Position numbers and translations under genes: made by a program. Of a DNA stretch of 64,000 nt, positions 16,931 through 25,836 are shown in pieces. The stretch is from Streptomyces scopuliridis RB72 (lineage in GTDB: Bacteria; Actinomycetota; Actinomycetes; Streptomycetales; Streptomycetaceae), in contig NZ_JOEI01000007.1 of NCBI RefSeq assembly GCF_000718095.1, positions 62,001 through 126,000 of the forward strand, written 5' to 3'. A model generated the notes under the pieces. The model saw nothing but the letters and a program-made list of their open reading frames with translations. It searched no databases and had not been told where the DNA came from. Within the stretch, counting starts at the first letter, position 1, and each line of letters begins with the position of its first letter.

Positions 16931-17905
16931 GTGACCTCGAACTCACCCATGAACTCACCGATGAACCGGCGCAGGATCCTCGGCGGGCTGTTCGCCGCGG
17001 CCTCCGTCCCCGCGCTCGCCGCGTGCAGCAGCGGGATCACCTCCCTCGACGGCCAGGGCAGCGGCGGCGGAAGCGGAAACGGCTCCAGCGCGGACGGCAT
17101 CACCATCGGCACCGCCAACTTCACCGAGAACCAGATCCTCGGCTACCTCTACGCGGCCGTGCTCGGCGCCGCCGGGGTGAAGACGAAGGTACGCCCCAAC
17201 CTCGGCACCCGCGAGATCCTCATCCCGGCGCTCAAGGGCGGCGACATCGATCTGCTCCCCGAGTACCAGGGGGCGCTGCTGCACTACCTCGACCCGAAGG
17301 CGACCGCCACCGAGGAGGGCGAGATGCAGAACGCCCTCGCCGTCGTCCTCCCCGCGGGCCTCCAGATCCTCCCGTACGGCAAGGCCGAGGACTCCGACGC
17401 GTTCGCCGTCACCCGCGAGACGGCCGACAGGTTCGGCCTCAGTACGCTGGCCGACCTGAAGAAGCAGAACGGGAAGCTGGTCATCGGCGCGGCGCCCGAG
17501 GTGAAGAAGCGGGTCGTGGGCGTCGTCGGGCTCAAGGACGTGTACGGCGTGGAGTTCAAGGAGTTCAAGTCGCTGGACTCCTCGGGACCGCTGGTCAAGG
17601 GCGCGCTGAAGAAGGGCGATGTGGATGTCGCCAATCTCTTCACCACGGACACGGACATCGCCGCCGAGGGCTGGGTGGTCCTCACCGACCCCAAGAACCT
17701 CATCCCCGGCCAGCACATCGTCCCGCTGATCGCCGACCGCAAGGCCGACTCCACCGTGCGCAAGGCGCTGGCCCGGCTGGGCAACGCCCTGACGACCGAG
17801 GCCCTGACAGAGCTCAACCGCCAGGTGGACAAGGACAAGAAGGACCCGGAGGATGTCGCGAACGCCTGGGCGGAGGACCACGGCCTGAGGAAGTCCGCAG
17901 GGTAA
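16931..17905 (+). CDS. Betaine-type substrate-binding lipoprotein (OpuCC/ProX class)
   Basis: A 324-residue lipoprotein: basic NRRR, a hydrophobic stretch and the lipobox ALAAC with Cys at about residue 33, then a Gly/Ser linker. The binding domain has the family opening ITIGTANFTENQILGYLYAA, then NLGTREILIPALKGGDIDLL and PEYQGALLHY, matching glycine-betaine/carnitine/choline-binding proteins. These bind trimethylammonium groups in aromatic cages. The ligand cannot be read from sequence; the divergent histidase-like gene suggests a histidine-derived betaine. GTG start after GGGAGACC. Confidence 0.9.
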   Translation: MTSNSPMNSPMNRRRILGGLFAAASVPALAACSSGITSLDGQGSGGGSGNGSSADGITIGTANFTENQILGYLYAAVLGAAGVKTKVRPNLGTREILIPALKGGDIDLLPEYQGALLHYLDPKATATEEGEMQNALAVVLPAGLQILPYGKAEDSDAFAVTRETADRFGLSTLADLKKQNGKLVIGAAPEVKKRVVGVVGLKDVYGVEFKEFKSLDSSGPLVKGALKKGDVDVANLFTTDTDIAAEGWVVLTDPKNLIPGQHIVPLIADRKADSTVRKALARLGNALTTEALTELNRQVDKDKKDPEDVANAWAEDHGLRKSAG

Positions 17906-17959
17906 AACGGGGGCTAGCCCCAATGCGCGGAGGACGTCCCGCTTCGTACCGTGGCCGTT

Positions 17960-18382
17960 ATGGAAGCCCGCGACCCTGAGCTCAAGAAGGAGCTCGACGC
18001 CACCCTTCAGGCCCGTAACGAGCTGGGGGCGGACTACGAGCCCGCACTGATCGAATCGTTCCTCGAAAAGGTGGAGCAGCGCATGGACGGGATGACCGAC
18101 CGTCATGTCCGGCGGCGGCTCGCCGAGCAGCAGATGGTGGCCGCCCGTGGCGGCGGCCCGCGTCCGGCCGGCGCCGGGGCGGGGTTCGGCGAGCGCTTCG
18201 GGTTCGGCGTCGTCTCGCTGGTCCTCGCCATTCCGCTGACCGCGATAGCCGTGGTGAACGCCGGATTCAAGGGGCTGGTCGTCTGCTGGCTGGGCATCGT
18301 CGCGGTGAACGCGGTGCATGCCGCGCGCGGCTGGCCCTGGCCCGGCCGGAAGCGGCGTGAGGCCTCCGACTGGGAGGAATGA
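17960..18382 (+). CDS. Small conserved membrane protein, unknown function
   Basis: A 140-residue protein. The N-terminal half is a charged helix (PELKKELDATLQARNELG, then PALIESFLEKVEQRM), followed by a Gly/Ala linker and two adjacent membrane helices (about residues 82-120: GVVSLVLAIPLTAIAVVNAG and LVVCWLGIVAVNAVHAARGW). This cytosolic coiled part plus C-terminal hairpin membrane anchor recurs in streptomycete hypothetical proteins. Start ATG at 17960 chosen over an upstream GTG three codons earlier. No partner gene is evident. Confidence 0.7.
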   Translation: MEARDPELKKELDATLQARNELGADYEPALIESFLEKVEQRMDGMTDRHVRRRLAEQQMVAARGGGPRPAGAGAGFGERFGFGVVSLVLAIPLTAIAVVNAGFKGLVVCWLGIVAVNAVHAARGWPWPGRKRREASDWEE

Positions 18383-18400
18383 CGGGGGGCGGCCCCCGCC

Positions 18401-18436
18401 GGGCGGAGTACCACGCGAAAGCGGAGTACCACGCGA
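18401..18436 (+). repeat. 18-bp direct tandem duplication
   Basis: CGGAGTACCACGCGAAAG occurs twice in tandem just after the small membrane protein gene. Non-coding; probably slippage. Confidence 0.8.
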
Positions 18437-18446
18437 AAGAAGTAGT

Positions 18447-18501
18447 CGCGGGGACCGCCGCACCCCCGTTACCGGGGGGCGGGACGACGGCGGTCCCCGC
18501 G
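18447..18501 (+). terminator. Long stem-loop terminator, probably bidirectional
   Basis: A perfect 14-bp stem (18447-18460 with 18488-18501) encloses a 27-nt loop that itself contains a short GGGG/CCCC hairpin. It lies between the small membrane protein gene and the convergent cystathionine beta-synthase gene. No U-tract follows, as is common in streptomycetes. The rest of the 314-bp gap shows nothing else. Confidence 0.6.
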
Positions 18502-18696
18502 AGGGACACGTCCCGGGTCAGGGCCGGTTCCGTGTCCAGGCGTCCATGGAGGTCCGGGAGCCGCTCCGGAGGTCCTTGACGCCGACAACGACCAATGTGC
18601 CGGACGCGTGTTAAGCCGGTGCTGCGCTGACGTGTCGCGCTCGTACCACTTTCGCGAACCCGCGCCGTCGCGGCTCCCGGCGGCCGGTCCCCGGCG

Positions 18697-20091
18697 CTAC
18701 TTCACGTCCTTCGAGAGATACGCCAGCAGATCCTGCCTGCTCACGACGCCTGTCGGCTTGCCCTCCACCAGCACGATCGCGGCGTCGGAGCCGTTCGAAC
18801 CGCTCAGGGCGGCCATCAGATCGGCCACCGGCTCGCCGGAGCCCACCTGCGGCAGCGGGGAGGACATGTGCTTCTCCAGCGGGTCACCGAGCGAGGCGCG
18901 CCGGGTGAACAGCGCGTCCAGCAGCTCCCGCTCCACGACCGAACCGATGACCTCCGCGGCCATCACGTCCGGGTGCCCGGCGCCCGGCTTCACGATCGGC
19001 ATCTGTGAGACGCCGTACTCCCGCAGGACCTCGATGGCCTCGCCGACCGTCTCCTCCGGGTGCATATGGACGAGCTTGGGGATGGCGCCCTCCTTGTGCC
19101 GCAGGACGTCAGCGACGCTCGCCGCGTCGCCGCCCTGCTCCAGGAAGCCGTAGTCGTTCATCCACTCGTCGTTGAAGATCTTGCTGAGATAGCCCCGGCC
19201 GCTGTCCGGCAGCAGAACGACCACGACATCGTCCGGGCCGAGCCCCTCGGCGACCTTCAGCGCGGCCACGACCGCCATGCCGCAGGAGCCGCCGACGAGC
19301 AGGCCCTCCTCCTTGGCGAGGCGCCGGGTCATCTGGAAGGAGTCCTTGTCGGACACGGCGATGATCTCGTCCGTGACCGTACGGTCGTACGCCGTCGGCC
19401 AGAAGTCCTCACCGACGCCCTCGACCAGATAGGGCCGCCCGGAACCGCCCGAGTAGACCGATCCCTCCGGGTCCGCGCCCACGATCCGTACGCGCCCGCC
19501 GCTGGCCTCCTTGAGGAAGCGGCCGGTTCCGCTGATGGTGCCGCCCGTGCCGACGCCCGCGACGAAGTGGGTGATCTTCCCGTCCGTCTGCTTCCACAGC
19601 TCGGGACCGGTCGTCTCGTAGTGCGAGCGCGGGTTGTTCGGGTTGCTGTACTGGTCCGGCTTCCAGGCCCCCGGCGTCTCACGGACCAGCCGGTCGGAGA
19701 CGTTGTAGTACGAGTCGGGGTGATCGGGATCGACGGCCGTCGGGCAGACGACGACCTCGGCGCCGTAGGCCCGGAGCACATTGATCTTGTCCGTGGAGAC
19801 CTTGTCGGGGCAGACGAAGACGCACTTGTAGCCCTTGCGCTGGGCCACGATGGCGAGGCCGACGCCGGTGTTGCCGCTCGTCGGTTCGACGATCGTGCCG
19901 CCGGGCTTGAGCTCCCCGCTCTCCTCGGCGGCCTCGATCATGCGCAGGGCGATCCGGTCCTTCACCGAACCGCCGGGGTTGAAGTATTCGACCTTGGCCA
20001 GGACTGTCGCCTGAATGCCTTCGGTCACGCTGGTCAGCTTCAGCAGCGGGGTATTGCCAACCAGACTGATCATCGAGTCGTGGAATTGCAC
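18697..20091 (-). CDS. cbs: Cystathionine beta-synthase
   Basis: PLP enzyme that condenses serine with homocysteine in transsulfuration. The 464-residue product has the PLP Lys in GGSVKDRIALRMIE, SGNTGVGLA, the phosphate-binding GVGTGGTISGTGRF, and two C-terminal CBS domains (about residues 325-460), which in other family members bind adenosyl ligands. There is no heme-binding N-terminal extension. GTG at 20091 is preferred (GGAGAC seven nt upstream, and the protein then begins QFHDSMISLVGNTPLL as usual for the family); an ATG 16 codons earlier has no such signal. Monocistronic. Confidence 0.93.
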   Translation of the reverse strand: MQFHDSMISLVGNTPLLKLTSVTEGIQATVLAKVEYFNPGGSVKDRIALRMIEAAEESGELKPGGTIVEPTSGNTGVGLAIVAQRKGYKCVFVCPDKVSTDKINVLRAYGAEVVVCPTAVDPDHPDSYYNVSDRLVRETPGAWKPDQYSNPNNPRSHYETTGPELWKQTDGKITHFVAGVGTGGTISGTGRFLKEASGGRVRIVGADPEGSVYSGGSGRPYLVEGVGEDFWPTAYDRTVTDEIIAVSDKDSFQMTRRLAKEEGLLVGGSCGMAVVAALKVAEGLGPDDVVVVLLPDSGRGYLSKIFNDEWMNDYGFLEQGGDAASVADVLRHKEGAIPKLVHMHPEETVGEAIEVLREYGVSQMPIVKPGAGHPDVMAAEVIGSVVERELLDALFTRRASLGDPLEKHMSSPLPQVGSGEPVADLMAALSGSNGSDAAIVLVEGKPTGVVSRQDLLAYLSKDVK

Positions 20092-20232
20092 CGTTGTCTC
20101 CGGGGTCTCCGTGATGGTGCGGCCAGCGTATGCGCACACGAGCGAGATTGGGCGACAGTCCTTACGGGGCAGTTAGCTGGTGTACGCACACGTACTCGTG
20201 CGTACGGCGGCTTGGAGGAGGTGGCTCGGACT

Positions 20233-21318
20233 GTGTCGAGGGCGAGGGTGGCGCGGCGGATCGCCGCGGGTGCGGCCTACGGCGGCGGCAGTATCGGTCT
20301 GCTGGGAGCGGCGGGCGTCGGAGTGCTGCTGGCGGAGGTCCAGCTGGCGAAGCGGTCGGTGGGCGGCGGGATCGCCCCCGTACCGCCCAGCGGCGACGGA
20401 TGGTACGGACTGGCCTACGGGCACACGGAGCCGCTGCGCATGGGCATGCTCGGCGACTCCACCGCGGCGGGACAGGGCGTACGGCGGGCGGGACAGACCC
20501 CGGGGGCGCTGCTCGCCTCCGGGCTCGCCGCGGTCGCCGAGCGCCCCGTGGATCTGTGGAATGTGGCGCTGCCCGGGGCCAGGTCGGACGATCTGGACCG
20601 GCAGGTGACCCTGCTGCTGTCGGACACGGCCCGGGTCCCGGACGTCTGCGTGATCATGATCGGCGCGAATGACGTCACGCACCGGCTGCCCGCGACCGAG
20701 TCGGTGCGGTGTCTCGCGGCGGCGGTACGGCGGCTGCGTACGGCCGGGGCGGAGGTGGTCGTCGGCACCTGCCCGGATCTCGGCACGATCGAGCCGGTGT
20801 ACCAGCCGTTGCGCTGGGTGGCGCGCCGGGTGAGCCGGCAGCTGGCCGCCGCCCAGACGATCGTGGCGGTCGAGCAGGGGGCCCGTACGGTCTCGCTGGG
20901 CGATCTGCTGGGCCCGGAGTTCGCGGCGAACCCGCGGGAGCTGTTCGGTCCGGACAACTACCACCCGTCGGCCGAGGGGTACGCGACGGCCGCGATGGCG
21001 GTCCTGCCCACGCTGTGCGCGGTGCTCAATCTGTGGCCGGAGACGGACCACCTCGACGCGACCCGCGACGAGGACATGCTGCCGGTGGCGAAGGCCGCCT
21101 CGGCGGCGGCGGCCCAGGCGGGCACCGAGGTCACCGGCGCCCGTGCCCCGTGGGCCCTGCTGAAGCACCGTCGCCGCCGCCGTCTGCCGACAGCGGCCGA
21201 AGCGACCCCGGCGGGGGCCGTACCGCCGGGAGCGGTCCCTCAGGACGTACCCCCGGACGTACCCCCGGACGTGCCTCCAGGCGCCGAGGAGACCCGGCAG
21301 GTGGGCCGGGAGGCATAA
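20233..21318 (+). CDS. SGNH/GDSL hydrolase with N-terminal membrane anchor
   Basis: A 361-residue lipase/esterase-like protein. An N-terminal hydrophobic segment (about residues 10-35) should export or anchor it. Block I is MLGDSTAAGQG (nucleophile Ser), block III IMIGANDVT, and the catalytic Asp/His pair is in GPDNYHPSAEGY. The C-terminal 90 residues are low complexity with VPPDVPPDVPP repeats from a 12-bp tandem duplication. The GTG at 20233 is placed nine nt after AGGAGGTGG. The natural substrate is not predictable. Confidence 0.85.
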   Translation: MSRARVARRIAAGAAYGGGSIGLLGAAGVGVLLAEVQLAKRSVGGGIAPVPPSGDGWYGLAYGHTEPLRMGMLGDSTAAGQGVRRAGQTPGALLASGLAAVAERPVDLWNVALPGARSDDLDRQVTLLLSDTARVPDVCVIMIGANDVTHRLPATESVRCLAAAVRRLRTAGAEVVVGTCPDLGTIEPVYQPLRWVARRVSRQLAAAQTIVAVEQGARTVSLGDLLGPEFAANPRELFGPDNYHPSAEGYATAAMAVLPTLCAVLNLWPETDHLDATRDEDMLPVAKAASAAAAQAGTEVTGARAPWALLKHRRRRRLPTAAEATPAGAVPPGAVPQDVPPDVPPDVPPGAEETRQVGREA

Positions 21319-21334
21319 GACCGGGGGCCGGTCT
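21318..21334 (+). terminator. Short stem-loop after the SGNH hydrolase gene
   Basis: AGACCGG/CCGGTCT, 7-bp stem with a 3-nt loop, starting at the last base of the stop codon. Weak but correctly placed. The following stretch to the thiolase start has CTCA-rich short repeats and no gene. Confidence 0.4.
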
Positions 21335-21527
21335 CCTGCCGCCCTTGAGCAAGCGCAGTGAGCAAGAATGGTGAGCAAGCGCTTGGAAAGAGAGGTCCGC
21401 ATCACATGTCCCGCCCGGTGCCCCCGGCGCTACGTGCGGGTAACTTCCCAGACAGACCTGCCCTCCCGCCCGTCAGCCCTCACCCGTCAACGCTCAGTCC
21501 TCAACCCTCAGTCCTCATGGAGCCGTG

Positions 21528-22748
21528 ATGCCCGAAGCCGTGATCGTCTCTGCCGCCCGTTCCCCCATCGGCCGGGCCTTCAAGGGCTCGCTCAAGGAAC
21601 TGCGGCCCGACGACCTGACCGCCGTGATCATCGAGGCCGCGCTCGCCAAGGTCCCCGAGCTCGACCCGCGCGACATCGACGACCTGATGCTCGGCTGCGG
21701 CCTGCCCGGCGGCGAGCAGGGCCACAACCTCGGCCGGATCGTCGCCGTACAGCTGGGCATGGACCACCTCCCCGGCTGCACCATCACCCGCTACTGCTCC
21801 TCGTCCCTCCAGACCTCCCGGATGGCGCTGCACGCCATCAAGGCGGGCGAGGGCGACGTCTTCATCTCGGCCGGGGTCGAGATGGTCTCGCGCTCGGTGA
21901 ACGGCTCCTCGGACGGCATGCCGGGCACGCACAACCCGCTCTTCGCGGACGCCGAGGCCCGCACCGCCGAGGTCGCGCAGAGCACGGGCGCCGGCTGGCA
22001 CGACCCGCGCCAGGACGGCCTGGTCCCGGACGCCTATATCGCGATGGGCCAGACCGCCGAGAATCTGGCCCGCCTCAAGGGCGTCACCCGCCAGGACATG
22101 GACGAGTTCGGCGTACGGTCCCAGAACCTCGCCGAGGAAGCCATCAAGAACGGCTTCTGGGAGCGCGAGATCACGCCCGTGACGACCCCGGACGGCACGG
22201 TCGTGGCGAAGGACGACGGGCCGCGCGCGGGCGTCACGATGGAGGGCGTCCAGGGCCTCAAGCCCGTCTTCCGCCCCGATGGCCTGGTGACGGCCGGCAA
22301 CTGCTGCCCGCTCAACGACGGCGCGGCGGCGCTCGTGATCATGTCCGACACGAAGGCGCGCGAGCTGGGTCTGACCCCGCTGGCGCGGATCGTCTCCACC
22401 GGCGTCACCGGCCTGTCGCCGGAGATCATGGGATACGGCCCGGTCGAGGCGTCCCGCCAGGCGCTCTCCCGCGCCGGGCTGACCATCGACGACATCGATC
22501 TGGTCGAGATCAACGAGGCGTTCGCCGCCCAGGTCATCCCGTCCTACCGGGACCTGGGCGTCCCGCTGGAGAAGCTGAACGTCAACGGCGGCGCCATCGC
22601 CGTCGGCCACCCCTTCGGCATGACCGGCGCGCGGATCACCGGCACGCTGATCAACAGCCTCCAGTTCCACGACAAGCAGTTCGGACTGGAGACGATGTGC
22701 GTAGGCGGCGGCCAGGGCATGGCCATGGTCATCGAGCGCCTGAGCTGA
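21528..22748 (+). CDS. Acetyl-CoA acetyltransferase (thiolase)
   Basis: A 406-residue thiolase that makes or cleaves acetoacetyl-CoA or longer 3-ketoacyl-CoA. The nucleophile is Cys90 in [10 protein letters not shown], the second-half His is in [16 protein letters not shown] and the general-base Cys in [10 protein letters not shown]. The length is normal. ATG at 21528 chosen over GTG three nt earlier. No fatty-acid operon adjoins it, so degradative versus biosynthetic use is open. Confidence 0.93.
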   Translation: MPEAVIVSAARSPIGRAFKGSLKELRPDDLTAVIIEAALAKVPELDPRDIDDLMLGCGLPGGEQGHNLGRIVAVQLGMDHLPGCTITRYCSSSLQTSRMALHAIKAGEGDVFISAGVEMVSRSVNGSSDGMPGTHNPLFADAEARTAEVAQSTGAGWHDPRQDGLVPDAYIAMGQTAENLARLKGVTRQDMDEFGVRSQNLAEEAIKNGFWEREITPVTTPDGTVVAKDDGPRAGVTMEGVQGLKPVFRPDGLVTAGNCCPLNDGAAALVIMSDTKARELGLTPLARIVSTGVTGLSPEIMGYGPVEASRQALSRAGLTIDDIDLVEINEAFAAQVIPSYRDLGVPLEKLNVNGGAIAVGHPFGMTGARITGTLINSLQFHDKQFGLETMCVGGGQGMAMVIERLS

Positions 22749-22832
22749 AGCGGACCGGGCCGATTTATAGCGGAGAGTAGTCGCGCGAGTCGGATAAGCG
22801 CACCTCAACCCCGTCGATCCCCAGTTGTGACT

Positions 22833-22872
22833 GAATCTCCCCCAGGATGTGACCTACCTCCGGGGGAGATTC
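22833..22872 (+). terminator. Stem-loop terminator after the thiolase gene
   Basis: GAATCTCCCCC and GGGGGAGATTC form a perfect 11-bp stem with an 18-nt loop, followed by CTTTG. It lies in a 270-bp gap with no gene. Confidence 0.6.
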
Positions 22873-23018
22873 CTTTGCCCAGGTCAGGGCCGCATTCGGG
22901 GTAAACATAAGGCCCAAAGACCTGTCCAATTCGTGACGTAATGCACTGACGGGCGGCTCTCGCCTTCGACAAGCTGAGGTAGGAAGTCGGGGGTATCGAT
23001 CGGAATCGGGAGTAGTCA

Positions 23019-23885
23019 GTGAGCGCCATGTCTCTTGCCCTGCTGCTGACCACAGCCACCGCCACGGCCGTGGGCGCCGCCGCCCTGCACGCCGCCCACG
23101 GGCTGCGCCGGCAGGTCAGCGCGCTGCGCGGTGAACTGGCCGCGTCGGCCCCGGGCGACTTCACCGCGGCCGTACCGCAGGCCAGAAGCGCCACCCACGC
23201 CGACGACATACGGACCGCCGTCGCCGAGGCCCTCGCCGAGGAGCGCGAGCGCGAGCTGGCCGAGGCGCGCGCCTTCTGGGCCGCCCAGGAGGCCCGTGAC
23301 GCCGCCGACACCCCGTCGCTGCTGGGCGGGCTGCCCGGCTTCGGCACCGAGGAGAGCCCGTACTACGTGCCCCGCCAGGTGGACTTCGCCGGGCTGGAGG
23401 CGCTGGACCTCGACGCCGCCGACGCACTCGACGACTTCGCCGACTACCCGGAGCTGACCGAGGTCAGTGAGGTGAGCGGGGTGGGTGAGGCCGGTGAGTT
23501 CACCGAGGACTCCGCCGAGCTGGCCGCCGCCCGTCGCCGGCACCCCTCGCACCCGGACTTCGTACCGGTGCACACCCCCGTCGTCACCGACCATGAGCGC
23601 ACGGTGTCGCGGCTCGACGAACTCGCGGAGACCGGTACGGCGCTCGCGGACGTCCGTCCCGGCCCGCTGGGCACCCTCGACGTCTATGTCTTCGCCGACG
23701 GCACGACGCTCTGCATGACCCCGGGCCACCGCGAGACCGCCGAGCGGCTCGCCGGGGCGCTGCGGGAGGGCGAGGCCCCGTTCCTGCTGGGCGGCTCCGG
23801 AGTCTCCGGCGCGTACGCCCTGACCTTCTCGTGCGGCGGTGAGCACGTCTACATCCTCGCGGACCGCGTCATCGCGTCCCTCTAG
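23019..23885 (+). CDS. Membrane-anchored protein of unknown function
   Basis: A 288-residue protein: residues 4-27 form one membrane helix, followed by a charged alanine/glutamate-rich coil (about 55-95, ALAEERERELAEARAFWAAQ), an acidic middle and a C-terminal globular part (RRRHPSHPDFVPVHTPVVTD, then GTLDVYVFADGTTLCMTPG and GEHVYILADRVIASL). The signal-anchor-like start and lack of cysteines in the tail suggest a cytosolic C-terminal domain. Starts at GTG 23019 or ATG 23028. It resembles conserved streptomycete hypothetical proteins, but I cannot assign a function. Confidence 0.65.
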   Translation: MSAMSLALLLTTATATAVGAAALHAAHGLRRQVSALRGELAASAPGDFTAAVPQARSATHADDIRTAVAEALAEERERELAEARAFWAAQEARDAADTPSLLGGLPGFGTEESPYYVPRQVDFAGLEALDLDAADALDDFADYPELTEVSEVSGVGEAGEFTEDSAELAAARRRHPSHPDFVPVHTPVVTDHERTVSRLDELAETGTALADVRPGPLGTLDVYVFADGTTLCMTPGHRETAERLAGALREGEAPFLLGGSGVSGAYALTFSCGGEHVYILADRVIASL

Positions 23886-23910
23886 GTCCTGTCCGCGGGC
23901 AGGGCGCGCC

Positions 23911-24231
23911 TCAGAGCGCGGCTCGCGCCGCCGCCCGCTCCACCCACCTCACGGCCTCGTCCAGCTCCGCCACGGACGGGGCCGTTCGCAATGCCTCCGC
24001 CAGATCCCCGGCCGCGACCGTGAGTTGGTCCGCGACCACGAAGACGCCCGAGTCCGGCATGATCCGGGGCTCCTCGCCGGGGGCGTCGAGCCGCTGGGCC
24101 CGTACGGAGAGTTCCCTGGCCAGCGCCAGTGCCTCGGCGGCGGCGCCGCGCTGGAGGCGGCTCTGCGGGGCTGCGCGCAGCCGGTCGGCGAATCGGTCCA
24201 CTGCGGCCGTGAGCGGGGTTGTATCGAGCAC
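23911..24231 (-). CDS. Small helical protein, unknown function
   Basis: A 106-residue, alanine/leucine-rich, probably all-helical cytosolic protein (TPLTAAVDRFADRLRAAPQS; SGVFVVADQLTVAAGDLAEA; AVRWVERAAARAAL). GTG start (reading LDTTPL). It converges on the membrane-anchored gene with a 25-bp gap and is divergent from the DUF4287 gene. Codon usage is normal; function unknown. Confidence 0.6.
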   Translation of the reverse strand: MLDTTPLTAAVDRFADRLRAAPQSRLQRGAAAEALALARELSVRAQRLDAPGEEPRIMPDSGVFVVADQLTVAAGDLAEALRTAPSVAELDEAVRWVERAAARAAL

Positions 24232-24342
24232 CCCGCGACCTTACGCCCCCGGACAGCGCCCGTCCCGGACTGTTGCCAACAGACGAACGCTCAGGCACGG
24301 TGGCGTGAAGGACCAGTACGCGCAAAGCGTCCGGAGGCGCCG

Positions 24343-24573
24343 ATGTCCCTTGTCTTCTCCGAAGAGACCCATCGCAACATGCTCTCCCGTATCCCTCATT
24401 GCACCGGCAGAGAGATCTCCGACTGGCTTCGCGCGGTCGAGGAAGGTCCGGCCCTCCTCCGCTTCGAGGAGAAGGTCAGCTGGCTGAGGAGCGAGCACAA
24501 CCTCGCGTACGGACACGCGAAGGCGATCATCCACGAATACGACCTGCGGCGGGCGGCCCGCCGCCTGCTCTGA
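24343..24573 (+). CDS. DUF4287-type small protein
   Basis: A 76-residue protein with the pattern of DUF4287 domains: REISDWLRAV then FEEKVSWLRSEHNLAYGHAKAIIHEYDLRR, i.e. the G-H-x-x-A-x-x-I segment preceded by a charged helix. ATG follows GGAGG by 5 nt. Function of the domain is unknown. Transcription should end at the strong hairpin 26 bp downstream. Confidence 0.75.
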   Translation: MSLVFSEETHRNMLSRIPHCTGREISDWLRAVEEGPALLRFEEKVSWLRSEHNLAYGHAKAIIHEYDLRRAARRLL

Positions 24574-24598
24574 CCCGGCCTGACGGTCCGGCACAGCG

Positions 24599-24635
24599 GA
24601 AGGGGTCCGCGGGCACAGTGCCCGCGGACCCCTTC
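24599..24635. terminator. Strong bidirectional terminator
   Basis: A perfect 17-bp stem (24599-24615 with 24619-24635) and a CAG loop lie between two convergent genes. Left arm begins GAAGGGGTCCGC. This is one of the best intrinsic-type hairpins in the window. Confidence 0.85.
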
Positions 24636-24670
24636 GTGGCTGCTCGGCCGACAGCGCCGGCCGTGCTGCG

Positions 24671-25549
24671 TCAGTCGTTGCCTTGGAGGATCGACAGCAG
24701 CCGCAGCATCTCCAGGTAGATCCACACCAGCGTCAGCGTGAGACCGAAGGCCGCGAGCCACGACTCCTCGCGCGGAGCGCCGTACGCGACGCCGTCCTCG
24801 ACCTGCTTGAAGTCGAGCGCGAGGAAGCAGGCGCCGAGGATGATCCCGACGATGCCGAAGATGATGCCCAGGCCGCCGCTGCGGAAGCCGAGGCCGTCAC
24901 CGCCGCCGAAGACGCTGAAGAGCAGGTTGGCAACCATCAGGAGCACGAAGCCCATGGCGGCGGCCATCACGAAACCGTAGAAGCGCCGGGTGACCCGGAT
25001 CCAGCGCATCTTGTAGGCGAACAGCACACCGGCGAAGACCGCCATCGTGCCCATGACCGCCTGGACGACCACACCGGGCGAGAGGTACGTGCTCACCGCG
25101 GAGCTGATCACACCGAGGAAGACACCCTCGAAGGCGGCGTACGCCAGGATCAGCGCGGGCGTCGGCTTGCGCTTGAAGGACTGGATCAGCGAGAGGACCA
25201 TCGCCACCAGCGCGGCACCGATCGCGATGCCGTACGACTTGCCGAGGTTGGCGGGGTCCACCGGGAGCAGGACCCACGACAGGACGGCGGTGAGCACGAC
25301 CGTGCCCAGCGTCATGCCGGTACGGCTCACGACGTCGTCGATCGTCATGACGTCGGGGCGCGCGGGCGCCTGCGGGCCGCCGGGCTGGGTACCCTGCTGC
25401 GGGGCATAGGGGTTGGTGGCGTACGGGTTCGTCGCGTACGGGCTGGTTCCTACAGCGGGGCCCCCGGCCTGCGGCGCCGCGTTGAAGCCCGCGTGGCCGT
25501 TGTCGCGGCTGAAGCCCCGTCGCGAGAAGACCGGGTTACTGCTCCTCAT
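24671..25549 (-). CDS. Bax inhibitor-1/YccA family membrane protein
   Basis: A 292-residue protein with a Gly/Pro/Tyr-rich cytosolic N-terminus carrying short repeats (NPYATNPYAPQQ) and then seven membrane helices, ending EMLRLLSILQGND. The helix pattern with charged DFKQVED and the late acidic residues fits the BI-1 family, some members of which act as pH-gated calcium leak channels. ATG at 25549 follows GGAGGAG; a longer frame upstream is less likely. Its upstream neighbour on the same strand is bldA, with its own promoter region in between. Confidence 0.87.
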   Translation of the reverse strand: MRSSNPVFSRRGFSRDNGHAGFNAAPQAGGPAVGTSPYATNPYATNPYAPQQGTQPGGPQAPARPDVMTIDDVVSRTGMTLGTVVLTAVLSWVLLPVDPANLGKSYGIAIGAALVAMVLSLIQSFKRKPTPALILAYAAFEGVFLGVISSAVSTYLSPGVVVQAVMGTMAVFAGVLFAYKMRWIRVTRRFYGFVMAAAMGFVLLMVANLLFSVFGGGDGLGFRSGGLGIIFGIVGIILGACFLALDFKQVEDGVAYGAPREESWLAAFGLTLTLVWIYLEMLRLLSILQGND

Positions 25550-25753
25550 CTCACTCCTCCATGGCCGCCCTGCGCGGCCTTGCGACAAGAGTAATGGGAG
25601 CGCAAAGCGTACGCCCTAGTGCTCGGGGAGGATCTTTCCAGGATCGTGACGTCCGGAGGGTGCGTCTCGTCACATCGAAGTGCTCTCATCACACCGGAGC
25701 GCTCCCAGACCGGCGCTCCACCGGCGCCGGCCGTCCGGCCTTCGCCGGTGATG

Positions 25754-25836
25754 TGCCCGGAGCCGGACTTGAACCGGCACGCCCCCGAGGGGCAGCGAGG
25801 TTTAAGCTCGCCGTGTCTGCATTCCACCATCCGGGC
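25754..25836 (-). tRNA. bldA: tRNA-Leu, anticodon UAA, reads UUA (bldA)
   Basis: An 83-nt class II tRNA. The 7-bp acceptor stem GCCCGGA pairs with TCCGGGC and the discriminator is A; no CCA is encoded. The anticodon stem GCGAG/CTCGC holds the loop CTTAAAC with anticodon TAA at 25804-25802. The long variable arm is TGCCCCTCGGGGGCG and the T-loop is GGTTCAAGTCC. In Streptomyces this tRNA is the developmental regulator bldA: UUA codons are rare and occur mainly in regulatory, developmental and secondary-metabolism genes, and bldA mutants are bald. Three genes in this window carry in-frame TTA codons. Confidence 0.97.

Noticed and set aside
14459..17905. Transporter as an amino-acid (histidine) ABC importer
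   Set aside because: The ATPase tail, two separate permeases and the SBP opening ITIGTANFTE are of the betaine (OpuC/ProX) class, not the polar amino-acid class.
19060..20232. Upstream extension of the SGNH hydrolase frame
   Set aside because: It is the antisense of cystathionine beta-synthase; the real start follows AGGAGGTGG at 20215-20223.
24343..24573. Longer frame starting at 23839
   Set aside because: It runs through the 3' end of the preceding gene and the antisense of the small helical gene; the GGAGG-preceded ATG at 24343 gives the complete DUF4287 domain.
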